A DNA stretch of 64,000 bases from Utricularia gibba (Eukaryota; Streptophyta; Magnoliopsida; Lamiales; Lentibulariaceae), in the NCBI GenBank assembly GCA_002189035.1, contig CM007991.1, positions 4,588,001 to 4,652,000 on the forward strand, read 5' to 3'. Positions 52,916 through 64,000 of the stretch are shown here, one piece after another; the first letter of the stretch is position 1; the number at the start of each line of letters is the position of its first letter. The translations under genes and the position numbers were made by a program. The notes under the pieces are model-generated. The model worked only from the letters and a program-made list of their open reading frames with translations, searched no databases and was not told where the DNA came from.

Positions 52916-55860
52916 ATTAAAAAAAATTAATTTTCTAAAAGAAACCAATGATTTTTTACAATTAATTAATAAATAACTATTTTAAATGCTTCTTATTATC
53001 ATTAGACAATGATAAGTTGTTAAACTTGCCTTCCTTAGACTATGGTGTGGTTTATTGACCATCTGATTTCTATTAATATATCACAGGATACGTGTTGTAA
53101 ACAAGTTTTTTTTTTTTTTATTGATTATGTCTTCTATCAAGTAGTAAAATACTTTTTGTTCAAAGTTTAAGGATACTCCCTCTATGCATGACAAGTTGAT
53201 TGAAAATTTGTTTAATTTCGTTGTTGGCTATGATCTGTCCAATGGTGGCTTGTGACAATGCAATCAAGAAAAAACTTAAGATTCAACAATCAAGAGACTT
53301 TCTCAAAATGTTGAGCCATGAAACACAAATTGCATCAATTGCCAAAAAAAAGAAAAAAAAAGCTAAGGGAAATCATACAAATCGTGATTACATAGTGGCT
53401 TCTTCATAAAGTTTGACAAAAGCTTCAGTAACATCAACTGCTATAAAAAAGGAAAATTTCTACATATGAAAGTATTGAATTGTACCAACAGCATTATTGA
53501 AGGAAATAATTTGTGACTTGGGGCTTTGGAATTGATTAGAAATAGTTCAAATTTAAATATATTTATGATAATTCAAAGTGATGAGACTCAAGTACAATGA
53601 AGCTCAATCAGTCTAGATGTTGATTTATTTGAAGGAATAACCCAGCTTGGAAGCAGATCATCTGGAGGCATGTTGAATTCATTATTCTACTAAACTACAT
53701 TTGCTCATCCAAAGAAGTATGGATATTGTTTATTGTCTTGTCATTAAACCTTGCCCATAGAAGTGTGGGCACTACTAATAATTACTAAGCGGTGTCCAAA
53801 GCCATTCTTGATGTTATATATTATCATGCTACATGAGTTGCTATCATCTCATCCTAAAGTTGACATGTAGCTTTAGGTGTGGATTATACATATATCACCC
53901 CTATTGGTTGCTTTTTGTATCTATCATGTTTGGGCTATCCTTGTTTTTTTTATTATTGCTGGACATGAAGCTAGATCATATAGATCAACAAATGGTTAAG
54001 TTATATCTGCAACATCTCTGTCTCAAGTAAGAAAATGGCTTAATAATTGGCTAAGCATTAAATCTACTCCACCTAATTGAGAGTTGCACGATGTGGAAAT
54101 TCTGAGAGTATATCACTTTCAAGTTCCCTGCAAGTTGTGGAAAATTATGAGAGTATCTCATTTAAGAAAGTCATTTCTGTAAGTTGTAGAAATTCTAAGA
54201 ATATCTCACTCTCAACTTCTCATGTGAGTTCTTCCTCATTATGACTGCTTCGTTGCACCTTCACCATAAAGTTTCTAGACCCATTCAAGCAACAAAGCTA
54301 TCTCTAAAAAATATTGCGCAAGAGGTTATAGAAGGAAATGATGTTGAATGAATTCTCTTCTTGCTAAACAAGTCTACGTAATAGAAATCCTCTATGTAGA
54401 GCAACTCAATAAATTTTTTAAGGTGTCAATAAAAATATAGAAAACATTGATATTTTAAGTATCTAAATTTCAATTCACAAGATAAATATGTATATGTGAT
54501 ACGGTATATGAATCTACATTGAACTATTGATGCATAAATAATAAAATATACTTTGATTATATCAAATCCAAATATTATATGGATACATAAAATACCCAGT
54601 TTAGTAAAAGCACTCTAAAACATTATCCATAAATATTGGTCACAAAATTTAATAAACCTAAATTTATGGCTTCTTATGTGTCAAAAATACATATGGCTTC
54701 ATCTCATTCTAAAAAAATAGGATTCTATAACATTGTTCATGAAAATATTGGTGAGAAGCACAAGATAAGATTGGCATACCTTGCGAAGCTGAACGGAAGG
54801 TGAAGTGCAGCAGCAGTTTCTCGATACAGAAAGGAGTAGAAGGTGGAATTGCAGGACCACGTTTTCAATATGATGCCGGAAATTAGCAGAAAGTTGAAAT
54901 TGTACAGTCAAATTTACATTATCCCAAAATAGTAATCACCCTTCTCAACTTTCAATCCCCACCCTACAACCATTACAAGTGGTGCTAGCTGACTATAATG
55001 TAATATATATATATTACATTTATCTAAACTTGTATACTCTTAAAATATCAAATCTTAAAAATCTAAACTGGTATATTGGCTACAAGTAATTTCTTTACTA
55101 TACATTTATCAAATCTACTTTGAATAGATCATAATTGCCCATAAAGAATTCATCCATACTATCAAATTAGGAAGACCAAGACTAATCCTTAAAAGGAATA
55201 AATGGAAAAAAATCATGTCATATCAATAAAGAGTTTGTTCATTCTTCTCAGATAGTCCAAAAACCTTGTTTAATTCATGGAACTCAAAAGTTGGGTCGAA
55301 TAAATGGATAGAGCTCGGGCTTAATGGCTTTAATTAAAAGAAAGAGAAAGCAACCACTTTCTCATCTCAATTGAAAAACTTTTCGATCTAATTACAGGTT
55401 ACAGCTCGATTAGTACCTCATAGCGAAAAGGCTTCACCCCCTCATGTGATTCGATATTTTTGTACTGAATCCAATAGGCATGCCAGGTTGTTTAGAAAAC
55501 TACCCATTCTCGACATATCAATTGTTTTTTTTTAAGAAACTTTCCCATCATTTGATTTTTTTTAATATAGAAACTTTACACTTAAATATATATTTATATT
55601 TATATTTATGTTTATTTATTTATATAATTAAATTCATTAATATGATATTAAAGCAAAACGTCGAGCTAGAAACAATTTCCAATTTATAGTTCACCTGGGA
55701 TGATTAGAAAAATGAGTTGCTTAAAAGGTTATTTAAAAAATATAAAATATATCCTTATATTATTATAATAATAAAATCAATATAAAGTAATCTTACTTTT
55801 TGATTGACTTCATAAAAAATATATTTAATTCAATTAATATTAGTGTGATTGATGGACAAT
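52916..55860. other. AT-rich gene-free stretch
   Basis: No credible gene. It contains the tandem repeat at 54,090-54,230. Short frames (69 aa at 53,200; 70 aa at 54,911 minus) show no motif. Confidence 0.45.
54090..54230. repeat. Imperfect tandem repeat, 44-49-bp unit, three copies
   Basis: Units begin at 54090, 54134 and 54183, each starting with a variant of GTTGTGGAAATTCTGAGAGT and continuing ATATCTCA or similar. It could be the enhancer region of a decayed LTR. Confidence 0.65.
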
Positions 55861-56330
55861 GTAATTCATAAGTGAAATTATAGTATTTATATTTTTTATT
55901 TTTATTATTCTATCAGTTCAATTTTGTATTTATTTTTATTTCACTTTCTTTATGTTTTTAGATAAATTTTATATCTTTCATATCACTTTAATCTTTTTAG
56001 AGAAAAAATGTGATTTATAATTTTTTAGGACAATTTTGTCCTAATTTAGAGGAAATTCAAGGTGACCTTAGTGAAGTCAAAGATTTGGTTTATTCGAATA
56101 AATACTCAATCAAAGATTATTAACTAAAATAAGATTTGTATCTTATCTTAGAAGATTTGCATTTTATCTCAAAATATTTATATCTTATCTGATAAGATTC
56201 AAATAGAGAATTTGATACAAACCTATCAAGAAAATCCAAGAAATCGCCACCTCTATATAAGGTCCTGAACACCATGCTGTTGGAAGAGACCAGAGATCTA
56301 AGTATTTGTGCTAGTCTAGGAGTCTAGAGT

Positions 56331-57590
56331 TGATGCAGGTTACTTCCACAGCAAATTTTTAAAATTTGTAACTTATAAAGCACAAAATACATAGTATGAG
56401 TGTTGAATATAGAGAGTTAGTTTTCTAGTGAAAGGTGAAATTTACATTGAATACAACTATTACGATTTGTAAATTGATTTGTAAAGATAAGGTGATAGAA
56501 ACGTAAATGTTAAAGTCTAAGCAAGGAAATTGTAAACAAACAATAGAAACCAACTTAAGTGATAAACCTTAAATAAAGAGATGTTCTTGGGAATGGAATC
56601 TTACCTAGCTATGTTCGCTCGATCTCCCTCCCTCTCTAATCTTCTCGAGTACTCTGTTACAAAAGCAAGGAAAATTGTTACCCTAGCGGTCAAATTGCAC
56701 ACATGTGCCAGAGTGTTGACAATGACCAATGAGTCCATATACGAGGTTACTAGCTATTTATTGATCCTGAAATACACCCACAAACAAAACATTGTCTCCC
56801 TCAAACAAAAAAGGCGTGAGTTGGTGCTTTTCCTCTTCAAAACTCGTAGGTACTAATCGGCTAACCATCAATCCACTCCCTTTCCCTTTACTCCAAACCT
56901 CTGCCTTGAAGAAAAGGGGTTGCTACAGAAAGACCATAACATAATCGTACAGAGAGATACGGAACCCGATCAAATTCAAAGAAGAAGTGGAGATTAACTA
57001 ACGAAATGTAGAGATGAGAATCTCCCAACCCAGAAATAAGGGTTTCTAGTCGCAAATGGCTATACAAAGCAAGGAAAACAAAAGCAAAATTCTAGAGAGA
57101 AGCTAGATCAAAATCCTCTAGAGAAATAAAATAAAGTCTGAAATTAGAATTAAAACTCAAACTGTAACTTCTTTAATCTGAGTTTTTGTGTCCCTCTAAT
57201 TTTACTGTGATCTTGAGTGACTTGCAAGAGATCTCTTGCTTTGACACGGGTACATTTATAATTTCTTCGTTCAGAAGCTCCCATGTACTACATGCCAAGG
57301 CTCATCATTAGGCATCTGTAGTTTTCTGAAAATTAAGGGAATGTCACTTCAGGAAGATCTATTATGTCGCAATGTGATGCTTTTCTTTCTTACGCTTCTT
57401 GCTAAATGTTCGCCTCTAAAAAAACTTAAACAAAATTAGATTAAAATATTAGATAAAATACATAAATTCAGATACTTATTCTAATATAGATAAACCTAAA
57501 ACTTATATTTTATACCCACAATTTGACAATTCTAATTAGATTTAGACATAGAAAATAACCTAAAAAATAGTGACAAAATGACACTTAACA
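56331..57590. mobile_element. Solo LTR, family B, nested in family A copy 2
   Basis: 1,260 bp, TGATGCAGG...CACTTAACA, flanked by the perfect duplication AGAGT (56326-56330 and 57591-57595). Copy 1 of family A has the uninterrupted site (TAGAGTTGAG), which confirms the borders. A 91-aa frame at 56,581 inside it has no motif. Confidence 0.88.
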
Positions 57591-57945
57591 AGAGTTGAGT
57601 TTTTATTGCACCTTTTGATTTATTTCTATCGTTTTTCACCCATTTTTGTGTGTTATAGTCGATCATACGCATGTGAGTGCTTATAATTAAGGATCTACAA
57701 TGAAGCCTTACTTGTATAACTCCTATGCATGTGATTGTTTTACTATGTTTGTTGAACTATAATTTGAGGTTTAATTCTTTTTTGTTGGTAATGTTTAATA
57801 TACTAAAGTGCTCTTTAGTATCACATAATCATAAGAAAGTATGAGACAATTTTAGATTGGCTTTAAGCACCTAAGGAGAAGGACTTAATCAAACATCTTT
57901 GGTTTGACATATTTGGAGTAATCTGTCTACGAGGTATGAAATGTA

Positions 57946-58387
57946 GGGCTCGTTTGGTATGATGTTTAGTATTAGACTGCTTTTATAAACTAAGGAAAAT
58001 AAAACCTTCAAATGGATGGACATTATTAGTTTGATATGATAGTTTATTTTACAAGGAATAATAAAAGGTGTGTTTGGTTGGATATATTAAAATTCTGGTT
58101 TTAATGAGATTTTACTATTATACCCTTATTAATGGATATAATTACTTTTACTCAAATCTCATCATAAAGTCTTGTATTCCTAATGAGAAGGGTAAAATAG
58201 ACAATTATTATTTACTTTTACAAAACCCATCTTCTTGGTGGGTTTATGAAAATACCCAAATCCTAGGTTTAATAACAAAACCCAGATTTTAGAAACAGGT
58301 CATGAGAAAAAAAAGTAGTTAACCAAACGAAGGTTAATTTTTAAACCTAATCTATATCCAATAAATACCCATATACCAAACGACCCC
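57946..58387. mobile_element. Tourist-like MITE nested in family A copy 2
   Basis: 442 bp with terminal inverted repeats GGGCTCGTTTGGTAT and (inverted) GGGGTCGTTTGGTAT, flanked by GTA on both sides (57943-57945 and 58388-58390). Copy 1 of family A again gives the empty site. Inside, about 58,064-58,334 is bounded by GTGTTTGGTT and inverted CGTTTGGTT and may be a further nested MITE. Confidence 0.82.
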
Positions 58388-58787
58388 GTAGTCGTTAGAG
58401 TTGAGTGTAAGGAAAATATAAGTTATGACAAAAGGTAAAATGGTTCTAGTGATATAGTTGATTCTATAATCTAACTTAATGAGGTACGGAGTTATAATGG
58501 TTATCTAATAGTACTACTTTAAAATAACACTATCGGAACTTGCGTAAGCATGTTAATCCTTAAAGTTTGTATGAGTGAGTTTTCAGTAAAATGAATCCTT
58601 GATCCAGAGTCACTTTTAATATTGTTTTCAAAATCGGTCTTTGGCTTTATTTGATGTCATTTTGAGTCATTGTTTTAAAGAAAATTTCAATAACAATTTT
58701 ATGTGAATACGATTTTATTTTATTATTTCGATGTTTTATTTGAGGTCATTTTTGAGTCATTATTTTATAAGAATCACCATCAGTAAT

Positions 58788-60229
58788 GGACAAAGACAAA
58801 ATACTCTTGAAATATAAAAACCTTAATTCGGTAGTCATCGTTTAGATTATTTTGGGAATTTTAAAAAAGTTAATTATTCTAGTTTTATAAAAAAGATTTT
58901 TCTAAATTTAATAAATACATAAAATAGCTTCATAATGATTATATCAATTTATTAATTTCAAATTATTGTATAATTTATATAATAATCAAATGCTGGATAA
59001 TTTTATAAATATATGGTAGAAGTGATAGATTTCTAATTCATTTCCTAACACTAAATAGTTTTCTAAATAACGTTATGTTGAAAAGAATCATTATACTGGT
59101 AACTAAGTTTTTTCTAAAACAAAATGATGATTTGGGTTAAATAAGAGAAGTGATGATTACTAAGTTGAACACTGCGATTCAACTACGATTGAATCACTAT
59201 GAAACATAAATCATTCAAGATAGTGATTGAGTTAAATTTGAATTGTTTTAATGTATAAAAAATGTATCACAATAAACCACGTTTCAATTACCATCAATGA
59301 TGATTTCATTTTTTTCAAAATAAAAATATTTAAAGTATATTTTTGAAAAACTAAATGATTGAATCACGATTGAAACATCGGTTTAATCAGTAAAATGGCT
59401 AGTTGTTTTCACAAGCAATTTGCAATTTTTTTTCTGAATTTAAAACACTAATGTTAATATACATAGCATGAACTAAATGTACATCTTTACTATATTTCTC
59501 CATTATGCTCACTCCACCCTTGAAAGTCTTTTAGGTTAGATGGGAAGAATATCTAACTTGAGAAAAGCCTGAAAATGATAGTCTAAGGCCCGTGGGACTG
59601 AAAAATACCCTTCCTTTGGCGATTCAGAAGGGAAAAAAGTAAATAATGCCATGAATGCATTCTTCTTATCGACGATGGATATGCGGGATTCATCATGAAT
59701 TTTTCCAGCATCATTCTGAATTCTCTAGTGCCGTTTCCTCGAACATCTTGATATGTTAAAAGGGGAAGTCACTTAAGTGTGCTAGCCCTAGTCATTTCAA
59801 TTTTCTGGAAGTGTTCCTATAGACTCTCCTCACTTGTCATTCTTTTAATACCGTTTGAGTGTCTTTCCATTGGCCTTTCCAAATATTTCAACTGGTTTTC
59901 ATCTTATGTGGTGAACAACTCTAGGTTCACTACTTTGTGGGGTATTTTTTTGACTATGAAATATCTCCCAACATCTTAGGTGGTGAACAAGAAACTCCCA
60001 GATAAAATGTTTTTTTTTCAAGTCAAAATCATCCCATTTGATAATCACATATCCATTTTATAATATGTATGTCCTTAAGATTTAGTTCTCCTATTCATTC
60101 TCCATGTTACAAACTTTAGCATATAGCATTTTCACCTTTGATGAAGGCTTAAGTATCAATGCCTTTGCTCATTACATAGGCTCCATTTTGAACACGTCTT
60201 GGGATCTATAAGCCACTAATGAATTGGCA
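58788..60229. other. AT-rich gene-free stretch
   Basis: No gene recognised; a 66-aa frame at 59,779 has no motif. The right end approaches the LINE 3' end. Confidence 0.45.
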
Positions 60230-61752
60230 GCATAATATTTTCTCTTCCTTGAATCCACTCCAGTGCTGTCATTTGAATTCAGAGAAATTTCTTTGCACAT
60301 CTCTTTTTTTCCATTGCTAATGTGTTGATGCTGCTTACTTGAGGTGGAGAGCTATTGCTTAAATTTATCTCCATTGGAGCTTGAAATACCGTTCCATTCC
60401 TACTCTTCCATATGGTCCAAAGAATGTATGCAATGACTGTTTTCCACCAACGAATCACCTTCTTGTTCTGCTGTAAGTTATTTGATTTTTCTCACCATGT
60501 ATGTAGCCCCCAAACCTCTAGATGCACTTGCCACCAGCCCATTATTCGGTTCCAAACTTTTGCTGAATCCTTACATGTAAAGAGAATATGATCCTTCTCT
60601 TTTATTTCCCTACCACACCTTATACAAATTAGATCTATGATCGAGACTCCTCTTCTCATTAAATTAGCTATTGGTGGTATACGATCCAGATCTACTTGCC
60701 ATAAGAAAACATGCAATTTGATTGGGATTACCTTCCATTCTATCGAGAAAAAATTCACATGGCCCTCGAATTTATTCCTCTTTGCATGATCAGTTTAGCT
60801 ACGCACATTGTGGATTTCCTCATTGACTAGACAAAAACACACCACTTCCACCTCCTACTATCAGCTCCATTCTATGATTCCATCACCTTTGTTCCTCAAC
60901 GAACTCTTGAATTATTTCTTCCTTCTCCCTAAAATTTCCTTCTGATAGCCAATCTCCTACTTTGTAACTTTCCACCCATCTCCATGCTTCACCTAAGGAT
61001 CAATTCTGTTCTATCCCTGAACTATATAGCTCTAGATATCGTTCTTTAGTGTCCCACCGTCCCCACCCCAATAATCCTCCCAAAATCTCACATTCTTCTC
61101 CTTCCCCCATTTGTAGTGGAACTATGAATTGATTTCCACCCAATGGTGGACCTTTTCAATTTTATCTTGTACTCCTACAATCTTACATCATACCATATTC
61201 CTCAAGTGGAGCCCAATTTGATTGTTTAATCCTGCTCCCCTACCGTAAATGTACTGGATCACTTTTCTCCGTACTCCTCTTTCTCCAGTTTTGTACTGCC
61301 ACCACCATTTTACTAGGAGGGTCAAGTTTGCCACCCATAGACTAGTATTGTTGGGTCCTCCTTGCTCATAATTTTGCGTCATCTTGTCCCACACTAACGA
61401 TACAATTTACTCTTATCCCATTGATTCCACCTTCAAAAATATTGTGTTTGGGCTTGTTCTAATTGAGCATAGACTGATTTGAGCACCTAAAATACAGAAA
61501 AGTGGAATAGAGGAATGCTCCCTAGTATATGGCTTTGCAAACAGATAGCCTTCCCCCTTTCGCTGCATTGCGATGTTTCCAGCCTCAGATCTTCTCATTC
61601 ATTTTCTTTAATAAGTTTCTCCATGAAGACACATGATTCATCGTCTCACCAACTGGTAATCCCATTTAATTGATTGGTAAAACTCCGCTCCGACAGCCAA
61701 TCATTCCTGCTATGTTTCTAACTTCATTATCTAGAATGTTCACAACAACAAG
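60230..61752 (-). mobile_element. LINE (non-LTR retrotransposon) 3' part, degenerate
   Basis: Minus-strand traces in LINE order: GCRSGVLPINYLGLPVG and KGGRLSVCKAIYEGAFLY (late reverse transcriptase region, 61,710-61,540), ANLTLLVKWWWQY (about 61,330), the zinc-binding RVT tail with CIRCGREIKEKDHILFTC (60,640-60,580), then WTIWKSRNGTVF (about 60,400). Frames change and stops are frequent. The upstream part is cut off at 61,752 by the Gypsy element. Confidence 0.75.
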
Positions 61753-62130
61753 TGATGTGACCCTCTAATCTAAAGAGATTAGCAACCCACGAACAAGAGA
61801 TGATTTTGAAGCTTAGAAAGTATCCCACCGAAGTCTACCCTCAAGAGAATGAATCTCTTGTAACCAGACTTCGAAACAAAGAAAATTAGGAGCCACACTT
61901 CAGAAAAGAGAAGGGATTGGAAGTGATAATCCTAGGACGCCACAAGCTCAAAGCTTGATAAGTCAAGAGTGTACAAGCACTCAAAGAAGAGGAGAATCCT
62001 CACAACATGCATGAAAATGACTAAAGGTCCTGAAATAGTACATCTCTAGAGTATTTATACTCTAGAATTGGGCTCTAACATTACATAGCCCAAACTAAAT
62101 AAAATAGAAAAGTCTAACAAGCCCAATGGT
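61753..62130 (-). repeat. 3' LTR of the right-edge Gypsy element
   Basis: Begins TGATGTGACCCTCTAATC next to LINE sequence and ends close to the polyprotein tail, probably near 62,115; the exact border with the internal region is not clear. It contains a TATAAATA box on the minus strand (about 62,060). Related copies are at 7.4, 19.8 and 21.3 kb. Confidence 0.7.
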
Positions 62131-64000
62131 CTAAGTTAAGTCCATCTTCAAGTAGTTGAGCTCTTTTGATGGGATGTCTTCAAGCCCATGTTTGATTCCA
62201 ATGGTATTGAGTAGACCCTTAAGTGTATCTTCAACCATCTTTGTCTTGTTCCTAGTCATTGGTCCTGGTGGAATCATCTTTCTTTCTAATTTGTTCACTT
62301 GAACAAACTCCTCATCATTCTTCAAATATACTTCATTATCTTCCTGGGGCTTATCATCCCCCTTTCTTTAGGAAGATTCGTCCCTGAATCTGTATCCATG
62401 TCGAAAAGAGACAAATCAGCAACATTAAAAGTTGAATGAACAGAATACTCACCTGGTAAATCTAGCTTGTACGCATTATCATTAACGCGCTCAACAACTT
62501 GGAAAGGGCCATCTCCACGAGGTAGAAGTTTGGACTTTCTCTTTGTGGGAAATCTCTCCTTCCTAAGATGAAGCCAAACCCAATCTCCAGGTTCAAATAC
62601 AACTTTGCGTCTCCCCTTGTTTGCTGCTGATGCATACTTTGCATTGTTGCATTCAATCTGTTGTTTCACCTTTTCATGCAATCTTCTGATTGCATCAGCT
62701 CTCTTCTTGCCATCTAAACTAACTTTCTCATCACAAGGCAAAGGTAACATATCCAAAGGTGTAAGAGGATTAAAACCATAAACGACTTCAAATGGAGATA
62801 ATTTAGTAGTCAGATGCATGGTTCTATTGTAAGCAAACTCAACAAGTGGCAAACATTCCTCCCAAGTCTTAAGATTTGATTTAATCATAATCCTAAGTAA
62901 GGTAGAAAGTGTGCGATTAGTTACCTCAGTTTGCCCATCGGTTTGAGGGTGACATGTTGTTGAGTATAACAGCTTAGTGCCAAGTTTACTCCAAAGAACT
63001 CTCCAAAAGTGACTAAGAAACCTTGCATCTCGATCAGAGACAATAGTTAGGGGCATTCCATGAAGTCTAACAACTTCCCTAAAGAAGAGATCAGCCACAT
63101 GAGATGCATCATCAGTTTTATGGCAGGGAATAAAATGTGCCATCTTTGAAAACCTGTCCACAACAACGAAAATTGAATCTCTACCCCTTTGGGTACGAGG
63201 TAAGCCTAAAACAAAGTCCATAGAAATGTCCACCCATGGTTGGGAAGGAGTAGGGAGTGGAGTATACAAACCATTAGGGGCAGTGGTTGATTTAGTCTTC
63301 CTACAAGAGATACATCTAGAACAAATTCTTTCAACATCCCTTCTCATGTGTGGCCAAAAGAAATGTTGGGTGAGAGTATCAAGAGTCTTTTTAACACCAA
63401 AATGTCCCATTAGTCCCCCACCATGAGCTTCTCTAACAATCAAATCACGTATGGAGCAAGAAGGAATGCACAGCCTATCTTTCCCATAAAGAAAACCATC
63501 TTTCCTGAAGAATAGTCCAGATGGAGCAAGTTCACATGCCTTATAAATATCCCCAAAATCGTGATCATGAACATATAAGTCAATGATGGAAGCAAATCCA
63601 AGAATTCTTGCATCAAGATTGACTAAGAGAGTGTACCTTCGAGATAAAGCATCAGCAACCACATTCTCCTTACCTTTCTTGTATTTGATCACATATGGGA
63701 ATGTGTCAATGAATTCCACCCACTTAGCATGTCTTCTATTCAGCTTTACTTGAGCCTTCAAATGTTTGAGAGACTCATGATCAGTGTGTATCACGAACTC
63801 CTTAGGCCATAAGTAGTGCTGCCATGTCTCCAAAGCTCTAACCAACGCATACAACTCTTTGTCATATGTTGGATAGTTGAGGGTGGCACCATGAAGCTTC
63901 TCACTAAAATAAGCAAGTGGACGTCCCTTTTGCATCAACACAGCACCAATCCCTAAACCTGATGCATCACATTCAATTTCAAAAGTATCAGAAAAATTTG
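62131..64000 (-). pseudogene. Gypsy pol, C-terminal half (RNase H, integrase), frameshifted tail, runs off the window
   Basis: Open from the window edge to 62,322. RNase H region: [40 protein letters not shown] and ADALSRRY. Integrase zinc motif: [10 protein letters not shown] and [12 protein letters not shown]. Core: [10 protein letters not shown] (Asp), IVSDRDARF (Asp) and [10 protein letters not shown] (Glu), so the DDE triad is intact. The C-terminus has [15 protein letters not shown] and [10 protein letters not shown], and no chromodomain. The frame ends early at 62,322 after a G-run (GGGGG, about 62,366-62,370). The natural tail (NDEEFVQVNKLERKMIPPGP and the rest, 62,325-62,131) continues in another frame, so a single-base indel in the G-run is likely. 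Confidence 0.9.

Larger units (their letters stand above)
55866..58782 (+). mobile_element. Solo LTR, family A, copy 2, split by two nested insertions
   Basis: Aligns along its length with the reverse complement of 50,290-51,488. It ends GAATCACCATCA like copy 1 and starts TCATAAGTG (copy 1: TGATAAGTG). It is flanked by the perfect duplication GTAAT (55861-55865 and 58783-58787). Removing the two insertions with their duplications (1,265 and 445 bp) leaves 1,207 bp, against 1,199 bp in copy 1. It has a TATATAAGG box at about 56,257-56,265 on the plus strand. Many C-to-T and G-to-A differences make it the older copy. Confidence 0.88.

Noticed and set aside
58064-58334. Inner MITE inside the MITE at 57,946
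   Set aside because: The inverted ends are short and the duplication is unclear, so it is mentioned only as a possibility and not listed as its own feature.

Overview
This is nuclear DNA of a flowering plant. It carries multi-exon genes with short introns for typical plant proteins (retinoblastoma-related protein, NXD1, an AP2/ERF factor, a mitochondrial Rieske protein, MCM2), set between long AT-rich tracts full of decayed Copia, Gypsy, LINE, Mutator and Harbinger elements. I cannot name the species. Gene base composition does not look like a grass. All exon structures were read by eye from splice sites, reading phase and family motifs, so they are models, not transcript-supported.

Region by region. 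(1) 1-15.4 kb is gene-rich: 3' end of an SCPL45-type serine carboxypeptidase (+), NXD1 (-), an ERF factor (+), mitochondrial Rieske protein (+), ribosomal protein S27 (+), RBR (-, 17 exons) and a small one-membrane-span protein of unknown function (+). A strongly decayed Gypsy end lies between the Rieske and S27 genes. (2) 15.4-23.5 kb is an AT-rich island with a foldback repeat, a Mutator-like remnant and two truncated Gypsy 3' ends. (3) 23.6-29.4 kb holds MCM2 (+, 17 exons) and a VTT/SNARE-associated membrane protein (+). (4) 29.4-64 kb is mostly repeats: a pseudogene of a heparan-alpha-glucosaminide N-acetyltransferase-like membrane protein with a Tourist-like MITE in it; a chromodomain Gypsy fragment; a broken PIF/Harbinger pair (transposase plus Myb/SANT ORF); a full-length young Copia element (40,373-45,745) with 5-bp target duplications but a disabled ORF; an older Copia remnant; two inverted solo LTRs of one family, the second carrying a nested solo LTR and a nested MITE; and a LINE 3' end broken by a Gypsy element that runs off the right edge.

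How the genes relate. RBR and MCM2 belong to one pathway: RBR represses E2F, and MCM2 is a classical E2F target. Both upstream regions show paired E2F-like sites. The other genes are ordinary housekeeping or regulatory neighbours with no visible joint function. I found no candidate for a wholly new biological system. The most informative observations are the nested, datable insertions, the unannotated pseudogene and the two probable GC-AG introns.
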